A model generated the notes under the pieces. It was not told the origin of the DNA. It saw only the letters and a list, made by a program, of their open reading frames with translations, and made no database searches. A stretch of 55,404 bases of DNA from an uncultured Christensenellaceae bacterium. Its GTDB lineage: Bacteria > Bacillota > Clostridia > Christensenellales > Borkfalkiaceae. The stretch is from contig CAJUKK010000013.1 in NCBI GenBank assembly GCA_910586985.1, forward strand, positions 1 to 55,404, given 5' to 3'. Below, one piece after another: positions 42,271-50,903 of this stretch. The position numbers and the translations under genes were made by a program. Each line of letters starts with the position of its first letter. Positions within the stretch are counted from its first letter, which is position 1.

Positions 42271-43570
42271 GATTGATCTCCTTTAACACGCGTTTTTTAT
42301 CTTCTTCCGCCAACTTGCGCGAAGAACGGTAAGTTTCCAAATTAACCTTATAAAACTCCTGCGGCAATGCGGCGTTTAACACATCCGAACGTTTGCCGAT
42401 ATCCTCCGCCGCCCGTTTGGAGAACACGAGCGATTCGAGCAAAGAGTTCGAGGCGAGCCTGTTCTTGCCGTGCACGCCGTTGCAGCACGTTTCCCCGACG
42501 GCATATAAATTTTTTTTATTTGTTCTGCCGTAAAGATCGCTGCGTATCCCGCCCATAAAGTAATGCTGCGCGGGCACCACGGGTATCGGCTCGTTAAATA
42601 CGTCGTACCCCTCCTCCCTGCACCGCTTGACAATACTCGGAAAATGACGGTTAAGCGTATTCGCCCCGCCCTCGACCGTCCTGAGATCGAGCCGGACGAA
42701 TTTGCTGTTTTCAAGCCGCATCTGATGGGTGATCGCCGCCGTTACGGCGTCGCGGGGGAGAAGTTCGTCGACAAATCTTCTGCCTTCGGCGTTGATGAGC
42801 TGCGCCCCCTCGCCGCGCACCGACTCGGAGATGAGAAAGCGCCGACCGCGCCTTTTAGAATACAGCGTAGTGGGATGAATCTGTACGTAGTCCGCATGAT
42901 CGACGGTTACGCCGTGCCTGAAACTGACGGCAAGTCCGTCGCCCGTGAGAATACGAAAATTGGTCGAATGCCGAAAGAGTCCGCCGACGCCGCCCGTCGC
43001 AAGCACGGTTTTTCCCGCGCGAACGAGAAAGAGTTCGCCCGTTTTGACCCTGCGGCACACCGCGCCGAGAATGCAACTACCGTCCTGCGAAGGAATGAGA
43101 TCGAGCATTGCGACATAGGGTACGACCTCGATATTTCCGCGTTTTTTTACCGCCGCAAGCAATTTCGACGTAATTTCTTTCCCCGTGCAATCGGCATGAA
43201 ATAGTATGCGCGGCGAGGAATGCGCGCCCTCCCGCGTATATAACAGCTCACCCCGTCCGTTCTTTTCAAAGCGGACGCCGAGCGACAACAGCTCCTCCGC
43301 CGTATCCCGCGAGTGTTCGATCATACAACGGACGGTATCGGGATTATTTTCATAATGCCCCGCGCGCATCGTATCCTCGAAATAGGACTTATAATCGCGT
43401 TTATCTTTGAGCACGCACATGCCGCCCTGCGCGAGAAAGGAATCGCTCTCTCTGAGTCCGCCTTTGGCGATGACGAGTACGCGATAAGACGCGGGTAAAT
43501 GTAACGCGCAATTCAGCCCGCTTACTCCCGCGCCGACGATGAGTACGTCATAATTTAAAATATCATTCAT
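42233..43570 (-). CDS. nadB: L-aspartate oxidase
   Basis: The 445-aa flavoenzyme oxidises aspartate to iminoaspartate for quinolinate synthesis. It has the FAD-binding GAGVSGLNCAL (about residue 15), ESDSFLAQGGMCV, the active-site region TREGAHSSPRILFHADCTGKE, GGVGGLFRHSTN, HPTTLYS, and GETCCNGVHGKNRLASNSLLE. It is about 80 residues shorter than proteobacterial NadB, as in many Clostridia, with a short helical C-terminus. The quinolinate synthase gene nadA, normally next to it, is absent from the window. Confidence 0.95.
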   Translation of the reverse strand: MNDILNYDVLIVGAGVSGLNCALHLPASYRVLVIAKGGLRESDSFLAQGGMCVLKDKRDYKSYFEDTMRAGHYENNPDTVRCMIEHSRDTAEELLSLGVRFEKNGRGELLYTREGAHSSPRILFHADCTGKEITSKLLAAVKKRGNIEVVPYVAMLDLIPSQDGSCILGAVCRRVKTGELFLVRAGKTVLATGGVGGLFRHSTNFRILTGDGLAVSFRHGVTVDHADYVQIHPTTLYSKRRGRRFLISESVRGEGAQLINAEGRRFVDELLPRDAVTAAITHQMRLENSKFVRLDLRTVEGGANTLNRHFPSIVKRCREEGYDVFNEPIPVVPAQHYFMGGIRSDLYGRTNKKNLYAVGETCCNGVHGKNRLASNSLLESLVFSKRAAEDIGKRSDVLNAALPQEFYKVNLETYRSSRKLAEEDKKRVLKEINREGKFDDPYAAF

Positions 43571-43602
43571 TTCCCTTCCGACCTTTTTGGCGGTATGTAA
43601 AT

Positions 43603-43631
43603 AGTATAATCAAAAGCCCGACGAATGTCAA
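43603..43631 (-). promoter_or_regulatory. nadB promoter, -35 inside the recO-operon terminator loop
   Basis: TTGACA (43626-43631) and TATACT (43603-43608), 17-bp spacer, minus strand. The -35 covers the loop of the hairpin at 43617-43643. Confidence 0.7.
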
Positions 43632-43643
43632 ACATTCGTCGGG
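43617..43643 (-). terminator. Terminator after recO
   Basis: CCCGACGAATG / CATTCGTCGGG, 11-bp perfect arms; TTTTG follows on the minus strand. Confidence 0.75.
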
Positions 43644-43726
43644 TCTTATAAAAAATATTCGATACGATCATGCACTGCGCTTTTGATATGCGCATGCAGC
43701 GACTGCGGCATTTACGCGATGCATTC

Positions 43727-44431
43727 TTAAACTAACTTCACGTACTCTTTCAGCGCGTTCAACTCCAAATCCGTCTGATAGAAAAAGTAAGTATACAGCA
43801 ACCGCAAAGCGCGTTTTTCCCCGTCCGCAGAGGTCTCGCCCGAAAGTCCCGCAATACGGCGAAGCGTAAGATAGGTATTCTCGCTTGCAGGCTCGCCGAT
43901 CCCGCACCCGTCGCAAAAAAACGCGCCGCTCGCAAAATCAAAGCGCATTCTGCCGTTGAGCTCTTTGCCGCACTTCGGGCAATTTTCAACGCCCACCGGA
44001 TACCCCGCGCTTGCAAGCAATTTGAGTAAAAAACCAATGAGCGCAGCTGCTCCCTTCCCCGCCGAAAGTTCTTTGAGCGCATTTACCGCAAACAAGAGCG
44101 GCGCCTTTGCATCCATGCCCTCGAAAACGAGTTTGTCGCACGCCTCGCATACCGCCGCAGCGGCGTAATACGTTTCGACGCTCTCCGTAACCGAATAAAA
44201 TCCGTCGTAGAGCGACGCGCCTGTCGCGGTATATCGCCCGCCGCGCTCGGCAAGCACGTATTCGGCAAAGCAAAAAGGCTGGGCGGCAAACCTGAGTTTT
44301 GCACCCGCCTTTTTCACGCCCTTTACACCTGCGCCGATCTTACCCATATCAGCCGTGAGCAAGGTTACGATTTTATCGTTTTCTCCGTAATCGACCGCCC
44401 GTAACAGGAGCGCATCCGTCTTGTATTGCAC
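43727..44431 (-). CDS. recO: DNA repair protein RecO
   Basis: The 234-aa recombination mediator loads RecA with RecR. The N-terminal OB fold begins YKTDALLLRAVDYGENDKIVTL with ADMGKIGAGVKGVKK. Two Cys pairs (CPKCGKEL near residue 152 and FFCDGCG near residue 172) form the zinc finger seen in Gram-positive RecO. Length is typical. It follows yqzL with a 4-nt gap. Confidence 0.94.
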   Translation of the reverse strand: MQYKTDALLLRAVDYGENDKIVTLLTADMGKIGAGVKGVKKAGAKLRFAAQPFCFAEYVLAERGGRYTATGASLYDGFYSVTESVETYYAAAAVCEACDKLVFEGMDAKAPLLFAVNALKELSAGKGAAALIGFLLKLLASAGYPVGVENCPKCGKELNGRMRFDFASGAFFCDGCGIGEPASENTYLTLRRIAGLSGETSADGEKRALRLLYTYFFYQTDLELNALKEYVKLV

Positions 44432-44435
44432 CGCT

Positions 44436-44537
44436 TTAATCCTTCAACTGTTCGTACAACATATAATAGCTCACGTTGCCCGTCTCTTCGAACATATCCC
44501 AGGCAAGATCGCTCGCTTTCTTTTTTTCTTCCCGCAT
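44436..44537 (-). CDS. yqzL: YqzL family small protein
   Basis: A 33-aa peptide between era and recO: MREEKKKASDLAWDMFEETG followed by NVSYYMLYEQLKD. The Trp, the ETGNV motif and the final YEQL fit the YqzL family, whose gene holds this place in many Firmicutes. ATG at 44535-44537 has GGAGGCGTTT in front. Function unknown. Confidence 0.85.
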   Translation of the reverse strand: MREEKKKASDLAWDMFEETGNVSYYMLYEQLKD

Positions 44538-44582
44538 AAACGCCTCCGAAAGCAGTATGCGGAATCAACTGTTTTTTATGCC

Positions 44583-45464
44583 TCAATCGTGATAACCGAA
44601 CTCGCGCATGAGCCCTTCGCGGTCGCGCCAATCCTCTTTCACCTTAACGTATACGGTCAAGAAAACTTTTGCCCCCAAAAATTTCTCCATATCCTGCCGC
44701 GCGAACGAAGCGACCTCCTTTAACGCCTTTCCCTGCTTGCCGATGAGTATCGCCTTATGATTGCGCTTTTCGCACACGATATCGAGATTGATATCATAGA
44801 CGCCGTTCTCCTTTTTTTCGAACGTGTTTACCACAATCGCCACGCCGTGCGGAATTTCCTTATCGTACTTTAACAAAATCTTCTCGCGCATGAGCTCCGA
44901 TATCATGAACTTTTCGCTTCTGTCCGAGACGATATCCTCCTGAAATACCCTTTCCCCCTCGGGGAGTAGAGCGCAGATCGCATCCTCCAAGCGGCGCACG
45001 TTCTGCCCTTTTCGCGCCGAAACGGGGTATACGTCGGCATTTACGCCTTCGTCCGAAAGCCGCTTGATATCGGGCGGAATATTTTCTTTCGGCATAATGT
45101 CAATCTTGGTGTATGCAATCAAAACGGGCAATTGCAGATTGCAATATTTTTTCATGAGTGAAATATCTTCTTCGCGAAGTCCTGCATGACCGTCGTGCAC
45201 GTATAAGATCGCGTCCACGTCCTTTGCCGTATCGTCGGTCGTGCGCATCATGAGATCGGTCAACGCATTGTGCGCGCGATACAGACCCGGCGTGTCCGCA
45301 AAAACAATCTGCCTGTCCTCGCGCGTGAGCACTCCTAAAATACGGTCGCGCGTCGTCTGCGGTTTGGGCGATACGATTGCGACTTTTTCACCGACGAGCA
45401 CGTTTAAAAGCGTGCTTTTACCTGCGTTCGCTTTGCCGATTACGGCAACGTATCCGCTCCTCAT
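44583..45464 (-). CDS. era: Ribosome-biogenesis GTPase Era
   Basis: The 293-aa GTPase binds the 3' end of 16S rRNA during 30S assembly. GTP motifs are GKANAGKSTLLNVL (G1), DTPGLYRAHN (G3), YTKIDI (G4) and SARKGQN (G5). A C-terminal KH domain has DIVCEKRNHKAILIGKQGKA. It overlaps ybeY by 4 nt. Confidence 0.97.
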   Translation of the reverse strand: MRSGYVAVIGKANAGKSTLLNVLVGEKVAIVSPKPQTTRDRILGVLTREDRQIVFADTPGLYRAHNALTDLMMRTTDDTAKDVDAILYVHDGHAGLREEDISLMKKYCNLQLPVLIAYTKIDIMPKENIPPDIKRLSDEGVNADVYPVSARKGQNVRRLEDAICALLPEGERVFQEDIVSDRSEKFMISELMREKILLKYDKEIPHGVAIVVNTFEKKENGVYDINLDIVCEKRNHKAILIGKQGKALKEVASFARQDMEKFLGAKVFLTVYVKVKEDWRDREGLMREFGYHD

Positions 45465-45937
45465 TCTCTTGTCAGCGACAGCTTTTGCATGACCGCCTCC
45501 TCCTTTGAACGCATTTCGCGCTTTTTCTCTTCCGTCTCATGATCGTATCCGAGACAGTGAAGAATCCCGTGTACGATCAGATAAAAAAGTTCGCGCGCAT
45601 AAGAATGCCCGTACTCTTCCGCCTGCTCCCGCGCGCGTTGCTTACATATCACGATACTGCCGAGAAACAGATTCCCCTCTTCATCCAGCTCTTCGCCGTG
45701 CTCGTCCGCCACAATCGGAACGCCTTTGATTGCATCCATGGACGGAAAACTGAGCACGTCGGTCACACAATCGACATTACGTTCGCGCGCATTTAACTCT
45801 TTCATCTCTTCCGCGTCTACCGTCAATATTTCGACAAGCAGCGGCGCGTCGCTCTCCGCAAGAAAGGATAGCGCGTCCGCAAGATTTGTTTTTTCTTCCT
45901 CGGTAAAGAGGCTCGCCTCCAAACGAAACTCAGTCAT
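45461..45937 (-). CDS. ybeY: Endoribonuclease YbeY
   Basis: The 158-aa zinc-dependent nuclease matures 16S rRNA ends and takes part in ribosome quality control. The metal site is HGILHCLGYDHE (HxxxHxxxxxH), with NVDCVTDVLSFP earlier. It overlaps era and pgpH by a few bases on each side, showing tight coupling. Confidence 0.96.
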   Translation of the reverse strand: MTEFRLEASLFTEEEKTNLADALSFLAESDAPLLVEILTVDAEEMKELNARERNVDCVTDVLSFPSMDAIKGVPIVADEHGEELDEEGNLFLGSIVICKQRAREQAEEYGHSYARELFYLIVHGILHCLGYDHETEEKKREMRSKEEAVMQKLSLTRE

Positions 45938-47444
45938 CTTGGTGTTGTTCCTCGACCGCCTTTCGCTCGCGGTTAAAGCGGATAGCGGGATACTTGACTC
46001 TGTGGTGGTGCACGCCGGAAAGCGCGTCTACAAGCGTCTGTTTAATGGTCGTCAATTCGCGAATTGTGATATTACAGTCTACAAACTGTTCGAGATCCAT
46101 TCTCTCTTCAATGATCGACCTTACTACGCGTTCAACGTTCTCGGGCGAGTGCTCTTTGAGCGAACGCACAGCCGCCTCGGACGAATCGGCGATCATGACG
46201 ATAGCGGCGATTTTTGAACGCGGCGTCGGGCCAAGATAGGAATAGTCGCCGATATCCGCGTCTCCGCCCGAAATCTTCATCGCCTTGGCGTAGAAAAATT
46301 TGATAGGCATCGTACCGTGGTGCTCGCACGCAACGTCCGCGATAATTTGCGGAAAGTGGTTTGCTATCAGCAGATCGTACCCATCCTTGACGTGCGAACG
46401 GATAATGTCCGCCGAGAGTTCGGGCGTCAGCTCGTTATGAATATTATAGTCGGACTGGTTCTCGGTAAAACAGTCCGGTTGTTTCAGTTTCCCGACGTCG
46501 TGATAATAAGCCGCCGCACGCGCGATCTCCGCGTTTTCGTTGATGGCAAGCGCGCATGACTCGGCAAGCTGCGCCACGATTAGCGAGTGATTGAACGTTC
46601 CGGGAGCTTCCTTCTTCAACCGTACGAGAAGAGAGGCGTCTGTCCGCGTCAGTTCGCGCAGGCGGAATACCGTCAGTCGGTTAAACATAACTTCGAGCAC
46701 GGGTAAAAACGCAATCGCTAAAATGGAGGAGAGCATACATCCGAGCACGCTCCAACCGATCGCCTCGACGAAATTCAGCCATTGGATGTGCACACCCGTA
46801 TCCGAAAACTCAAACAGCACGGCAATCGCAACCGTAGGAACGGCAATGATCGCGCCGGTCAATAAAATTCCGCCGCGCGTCTTTACGCTGTTGGCGACAA
46901 AGATTGCGAGCGTACCGCATACGAACCCGCGCATGATCGAATAATACATGAGCTGAGGCGGAATGTCAGTCCCGAATCCGTTCGTGTAATTATCGATAAT
47001 AAACACGAGCATGAAAAAGACAAAGTTTAATATAATCGCCTGCCGTCTGTTAAAGATAAACACGCAAACGATGGAGAGGAGCGCGGCTGGACGAACGTAT
47101 ACGTTAACATACGTACCCGCCAGGGAACAGAGCACCACGCAAACCGTAATTATGGTAAAGATACAGAGTATATTCCTGCTCTGTACGAGAAATTCTTTAT
47201 TCTCAAAGTAATAATAGAAATAGATGATAAAGTACAATAAAAAGATACAGATACAGAGCGAAAACATCTCCGTCGTGCGGTTGACGCAAAAGTCCAGCCA
47301 ACCGTTGATATCGTGCAAAACGAGCATGACGAAGAGCACGAACAGCATGAGAATATAGCACGCGAAGAAAATACACGCGGCTTGAACGAGTTCCGAAGCT
47401 TTTACTTTCCGGTTCTCGTTTTTCGGATATCCTCTATTACTCAT
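45930..47444 (-). CDS. pgpH: 7TM-HD phosphohydrolase (PgpH/YqfF type) without extracellular domain
   Basis: A 504-aa membrane protein. About eight hydrophobic segments cover residues 20-250, and then a cytoplasmic HD domain has FNHSLIVAQLAESCA, AAAYYHDVGKLKQP (HD), and VACEHHGTMPIKFF. The family degrades c-di-AMP. Typical members have about 700 residues with a 7TMR-HDED sensor domain between the first and second helices; here the first helix is followed by only about 20 residues, so that domain is missing. The HD residues are intact. It overlaps phoH by 8 nt and ybeY by 8 nt. Confidence 0.88.
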   Translation of the reverse strand: MSNRGYPKNENRKVKASELVQAACIFFACYILMLFVLFVMLVLHDINGWLDFCVNRTTEMFSLCICIFLLYFIIYFYYYFENKEFLVQSRNILCIFTIITVCVVLCSLAGTYVNVYVRPAALLSIVCVFIFNRRQAIILNFVFFMLVFIIDNYTNGFGTDIPPQLMYYSIMRGFVCGTLAIFVANSVKTRGGILLTGAIIAVPTVAIAVLFEFSDTGVHIQWLNFVEAIGWSVLGCMLSSILAIAFLPVLEVMFNRLTVFRLRELTRTDASLLVRLKKEAPGTFNHSLIVAQLAESCALAINENAEIARAAAYYHDVGKLKQPDCFTENQSDYNIHNELTPELSADIIRSHVKDGYDLLIANHFPQIIADVACEHHGTMPIKFFYAKAMKISGGDADIGDYSYLGPTPRSKIAAIVMIADSSEAAVRSLKEHSPENVERVVRSIIEERMDLEQFVDCNITIRELTTIKQTLVDALSGVHHHRVKYPAIRFNRERKAVEEQHQDD

Positions 47445-48423
47445 GATTCCCCTTCCCCTTAGTTTTTTTCAACGTATCTTTTTCGTATGCGCGGACAATG
47501 CTCTGCACCAAAGGATGCCGTACAACGTCCTTTTCCGTAAGCGTACACACGGCGATATCGTCCACGCCGCGCAAAATGCCGACGGCATGTTTCAGCCCGC
47601 TCGTCTTCCCTTCGGGGAGATCGGTCTGCGTCATGTCGCCCGTTATCACCATCTTGCTTGCGTCACCGAGACGGGTCAAAAACATTTTCATCTGTTCGCG
47701 CGTAGCGTTTTGCGCCTCGTCGAGAATGACAAACGCATTCGAAAGCGTCCTCCCGCGCATATACGCGAGCGGTGCGACTTCGATCACGCCCTTTTCCATG
47801 AGTTTCGCATATGTCTCTAACCCGAACATCTCCTGCAACGCATCGTAAAGAGGCCTTAAATAGGGATCTACTTTCGTCTGTAAATCTCCCGGAAGAAATC
47901 CGAGCTTTTCGCCCGCCTCAACGGCAGGGCGCGTCAGAATAATCTTTTCGACCTGTTTTCCCTTATAGGCAGCGGCGGCAAGACAAACCGCGAGATAAGT
48001 TTTCCCCGTTCCCGCAGGCCCGACGCCGAATGTGACCGTATTCTTTTTTACGGCGGCAACGTATTCCTTTTGCCCCACCGTCTTGCATTTTACAGGCTTA
48101 CCGCGGGAAGTCACCGCAACGACTCCCTTCATAATCCCCTCGATATCGGCGGAGTGCCCCTCGCGCGCCAACGCAATGCAATAGAGCAAACTGCTTTTAT
48201 CGATATGTTCGCCCGATTCGGCAATCTTTAAAAGATTGCCCAGCACCTCCGCGCCGAGCGAAGAGTTGACGTCTTCCCCGTCGAGCGTAATCTTAGTTCC
48301 GTCCACACGGGTAACGAGTTCGAGTTCGCGTGCAATCAGATCAAGATTTTCGTCGAACACTCCCAGCACGCGTTGCAGCTTGTCCAGACTGCCCGTTTCT
48401 ACCGTATATAACTTCTTAGCCGT
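47437..48423 (-). CDS. phoH: PhoH family ATPase, probably starting at ACG
   Basis: The PhoH/PhoL ATPase (about 328 aa) has Walker A GVGPAGTGKTYLAV, RPAVEAGEKLGFLPGD, FVILDEAQNATREQMKMFLT (Walker B) and VITGDMTQTDLP. Its exact role, perhaps in RNA metabolism, is unclear. The first standard start is GTG at 48369, which has no ribosome-binding site and would cut the N-terminal domain. The frame is open up to the yqfD stop. The only codon correctly spaced (7 nt) after the strong GGAGG is ACG at 48421-48423; with it the protein begins (M)AKKLYTVETGSLDK, like other PhoH proteins. A sequencing error or ATG-to-ACG change is an alternative. Confidence 0.92.
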   Translation of the reverse strand, partial: TAKKLYTVETGSLDKLQRVLGVFDENLDLIARELELVTRVDGTKITLDGEDVNSSLGAEVLGNLLKIAESGEHIDKSSLLYCIALAREGHSADIEGIMKGVVAVTSRGKPVKCKTVGQKEYVAAVKKNTVTFGVGPAGTGKTYLAVCLAAAAYKGKQVEKIILTRPAVEAGEKLGFLPGDLQTKVDPYLRPLYDALQEMFGLETYAKLMEKGVIEVAPLAYMRGRTLSNAFVILDEAQNATREQMKMFLTRLGDASKMVITGDMTQTDLPEGKTSGLKHAVGILRGVDDIAVCTLTEKDVVRHPLVQSIVRAYEKDTLKKTKGKGNHE

Positions 48424-48435
48424 ATTTTTTCCTCC

Positions 48436-49278
48436 TCAGTCAAGATTGACGGACACCGACGAAACTCCCGTTCCGGTGATCAGCCACCCCCGATCTGTTT
48501 TTTGCGCGTTAATTTCTCTGAGCGTACCGCATTCGAGCAACGCCTGCGCCCGCGCCTCCTCCTCGTTCGTCTCGTATTCCCGCGAAAAGGGATAGGCAAC
48601 AAGCGCCCTTGCGATGACGATCGCTCCCCCGACGCTGCTGTCGACGAGCGTATCGCCCGCATGCACGCTGTCCCCGACCGAAACCGCCGCAGTTCCGCGG
48701 ATAACCGTCAACTCCTCCACGATGCCGTCCGCATCCGCCGTCAACGGACGCCCTGCGATCGCCGCGGCATCGTCCGAAACCTGAATTTCCACCGTTAAAA
48801 TTCCGCCGTCCTCGCGGACGGAGCAAAAGCTTACGCGCGGAAGAGAGAGTATCTCCGCTTCCACAGCGGCATATCCCTCAGGACAAGGTCCAAAGCGTTT
48901 GACTCCGCCGCGCAGTAGAATCTCCCGCACCTCTCCCGCATAGTATGCGCCGCTTCCCGTAAATTCAACCCGCAATACGCGCGTTTGGAAAAAACAGACG
49001 GCGGCAACGCCGATCAGCGCGCCCGCAAGAAGTCCCGCGCGAAGACAAAACATTTTCCATGCTTTTGAAAGTCCGTGAAAGCGTATTTTTTTTATATTAT
49101 AACACGAACCGCGTAAAATTGCAAAAACTTTTTCAAGGTCTTTGCTTGCAACCTCGGCTATAACCGCGTTTTTTTGCTGTTTTTTTAAAGACAGAACTGT
49201 GATTCCGGCATTTCTGAGCTTGTCTGCCGCGCGGAACGCACTCAAACCTTCTATCAAAATATGTACGCTTCTTTGCAC
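48436..49278 (-). CDS. yqfD: Sporulation protein YqfD
   Basis: A 280-aa membrane protein needed for spore formation in Bacillus. One N-terminal-third helix (LLAGALIGVAAVCFFQTRVL, about residue 85) divides a cytoplasmic part (IEGLSAFRAADKLRNAGI) from an extracellular or forespore-facing part with GSGAYYAGEVREILLRGGV, a POTRA-like segment. It is encoded right after yqfC, as in other endospore formers, and the phoH ribosome-binding site overlaps its stop. Confidence 0.92.
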   Translation of the reverse strand: MQRSVHILIEGLSAFRAADKLRNAGITVLSLKKQQKNAVIAEVASKDLEKVFAILRGSCYNIKKIRFHGLSKAWKMFCLRAGLLAGALIGVAAVCFFQTRVLRVEFTGSGAYYAGEVREILLRGGVKRFGPCPEGYAAVEAEILSLPRVSFCSVREDGGILTVEIQVSDDAAAIAGRPLTADADGIVEELTVIRGTAAVSVGDSVHAGDTLVDSSVGGAIVIARALVAYPFSREYETNEEEARAQALLECGTLREINAQKTDRGWLITGTGVSSVSVNLD

Positions 49279-49293
49279 CGCTCACTCCTCCCG

Positions 49294-49557
49294 CTACTCT
49301 TCGCGCGCGACACGCGCAATATCCCCGATCACCGCGGCGTCCCCTCCGAAATACTTCCCGAGAGAAAGTCCCTTTCCCTCTACGGCAACGCAGCCGCTTT
49401 TTCCCTGAAAAACAATACGTTCGGAAGAAAACTCTTTCAAGCGTTTCACATTCTGAAAATAACCGCCTTTTCCGTCGATGACCGTATACTGTACGCGCGT
49501 TACGTCCGCCGCACCCGTGCCGAGCAGTAGTTTTTCGATTTCCCCAAGCAATTTCAT
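49294..49557 (-). CDS. yqfC: YabP/YqfC family sporulation protein
   Basis: An 87-aa protein; the pair yqfC-yqfD marks sporulation-competent Firmicutes. The body (TVIDGKGGYFQNVKRLKEFS, CVAVEGKGLSLGKYFGGDAAVIG) follows the YabP pattern with its IxGxxLxLxxxxxxxxxIxG-like ending. ATG at 49557 is preferred over the upstream start because the family begins close to the LLGEIEKLL helix; the ribosome-binding site is weak (AGAGAAG). Confidence 0.88.
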   Translation of the reverse strand: MKLLGEIEKLLLGTGAADVTRVQYTVIDGKGGYFQNVKRLKEFSSERIVFQGKSGCVAVEGKGLSLGKYFGGDAAVIGDIARVAREE

Positions 49558-49639
49558 TCTTCTCTTATTGTATGCGTTTTCCGTCGCTTTTAACACACGG
49601 GCAGTCGGCATTCTATTCCGGCGGTAAAAATCTCAAACA

Positions 49640-49669
49640 AAAACCCCCTCGAAAATTCGAGGGGGTTTT
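49640..49669 (-). terminator. gapA terminator
   Basis: AACCCCCTCGAA / TTCGAGGGGGTT arms with a very small loop, followed on the minus strand by TTTTTGTTT. Confidence 0.88.
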
Positions 49670-49681
49670 GAAATCACAAAA

Positions 49682-50701
49682 TCAAAGCTCTGCGAAATAT
49701 TTGATGGTTCTTACCATCTGGCTCGTATAGGAGTTCTCGTTATCGTACCAGGAAACCACCTTAACAAGCGTCGTGCCGTCGCCCATAGGCATGCACTTCG
49801 TCTGCGTTGCGTCAAACAGCGATCCGTAGGTAATACCAACGATATCGGTAGAAACAAGCTCCTCTTCGGTGTAACCGAACGATGCGGACGACGCGTCCTT
49901 CATCGCCTGGTTTACGGTAGCTGCGTCAACGTCGCCGTCGCAGATCGCAATGAGCTGCGTAAGCGAACCCGTAGGCACGGGAACGCGCTGCGCGCATCCG
50001 TCAAGCACGCCCGAAAGTTCGGGAATAACGAGTCCGATCGCTTTTGCCGCGCCCGTAGAGTTGGGAACAATGTTAACGGCTGCTGCGCGCGCACGGCGAA
50101 GATCGCCCTTGCGGTGAGGCCCGTCGAGCACCATCTGGTCGCCCGTATATGCGTGAATGGTCGTCATATAACCCTTTTTGATCTTTGCAAGCTTGTTGAG
50201 CGCGTTCGCCATGGGAGCAAGGCAGTTGGTCGTGCAGGAAGCCGCGGAAATGATCGTATCGGAAGCTTTCAACGTCTTTTCGTTAACGCTGTAAACAACG
50301 GTGGGAAGATCGTTCCCCGCGGGAGCGGAAATAACGACTTTCTTTGCGCCGGCGTTGATGTGCGCCATCGCCTTGTCTTTCTTGCAGTAGAATCCCGTGC
50401 ACTCGAGCACGACGTCTACGCCGACTTGTCCCCAAGGCAAATTTGCAGCGTCTTTCTCTTTGTAAATTTTGATAGTCTTGCCGTCAACGGTTATCGTGCC
50501 CTCTTCGTTGTTCGCGCTTACGGTGTCTGCAAGCTCGTATCTTCCCTGAGCGGAATCATACTTGAGAAGATGCGCAAGCATGACGGGATCGGTCAAATCG
50601 TTAATCGCAACGATTTCATAACCCTTTGCACCGAACATCTGACGGAAAGCAAGGCGACCGATGCGCCCGAATCCATTGATTGCAACTCTTACGTTTGCCA
50701 T
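49682..50701 (-). CDS. gapA: Glyceraldehyde-3-phosphate dehydrogenase
   Basis: The 339-aa glycolytic enzyme has NAD-binding INGFGRIGRLAFRQM, the catalytic SAASCTTNCLAPMANAL (Cys about 154), HAYTGDQMVLDGPHRKGDLR and the C-terminal VSWYDNENSYTSQM. It is a class I tetrameric GAPDH. ATG at 50701 follows TTGGAGGAACTTATATC. It is a single gene with a strong promoter and terminator, and no other glycolytic genes follow. Confidence 0.98.
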   Translation of the reverse strand: MANVRVAINGFGRIGRLAFRQMFGAKGYEIVAINDLTDPVMLAHLLKYDSAQGRYELADTVSANNEEGTITVDGKTIKIYKEKDAANLPWGQVGVDVVLECTGFYCKKDKAMAHINAGAKKVVISAPAGNDLPTVVYSVNEKTLKASDTIISAASCTTNCLAPMANALNKLAKIKKGYMTTIHAYTGDQMVLDGPHRKGDLRRARAAAVNIVPNSTGAAKAIGLVIPELSGVLDGCAQRVPVPTGSLTQLIAICDGDVDAATVNQAMKDASSASFGYTEEELVSTDIVGITYGSLFDATQTKCMPMGDGTTLVKVVSWYDNENSYTSQMVRTIKYFAEL

Positions 50702-50763
50702 GATATAAGTTCCTCCAAAAAACTTTTTTACGGCGCGTTTATATGCGCCCGTTTCCGCATTGT

Positions 50764-50792
50764 ATTATACCACTTTTTTGGCTGCTCGTCAA
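50764..50792 (-). promoter_or_regulatory. gapA promoter
   Basis: TTGACG (50787-50792) and TATAAT (50764-50769), 17-bp spacer, minus strand, followed by a 55-60 nt leader. Confidence 0.8.
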
Positions 50793-50865
50793 TGATTTTT
50801 TCTAAATTTTACCTTTTTGTGAAAGTTGCATAATATCGAGGGTTTTTATTTCTCAAATATTAAAA

Positions 50866-50889
50866 AAGACTCCCGCAACAGGGAGTCTT
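50866..50889 (-). terminator. Terminator of the Wzz-like gene
   Basis: AAGACTCCC / GGGAGTCTT with GCAACA loop, followed by TTTTAATA on the minus strand. Confidence 0.8.
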
Positions 50890-50903
50890 AATCAACATTC
50901 GGT

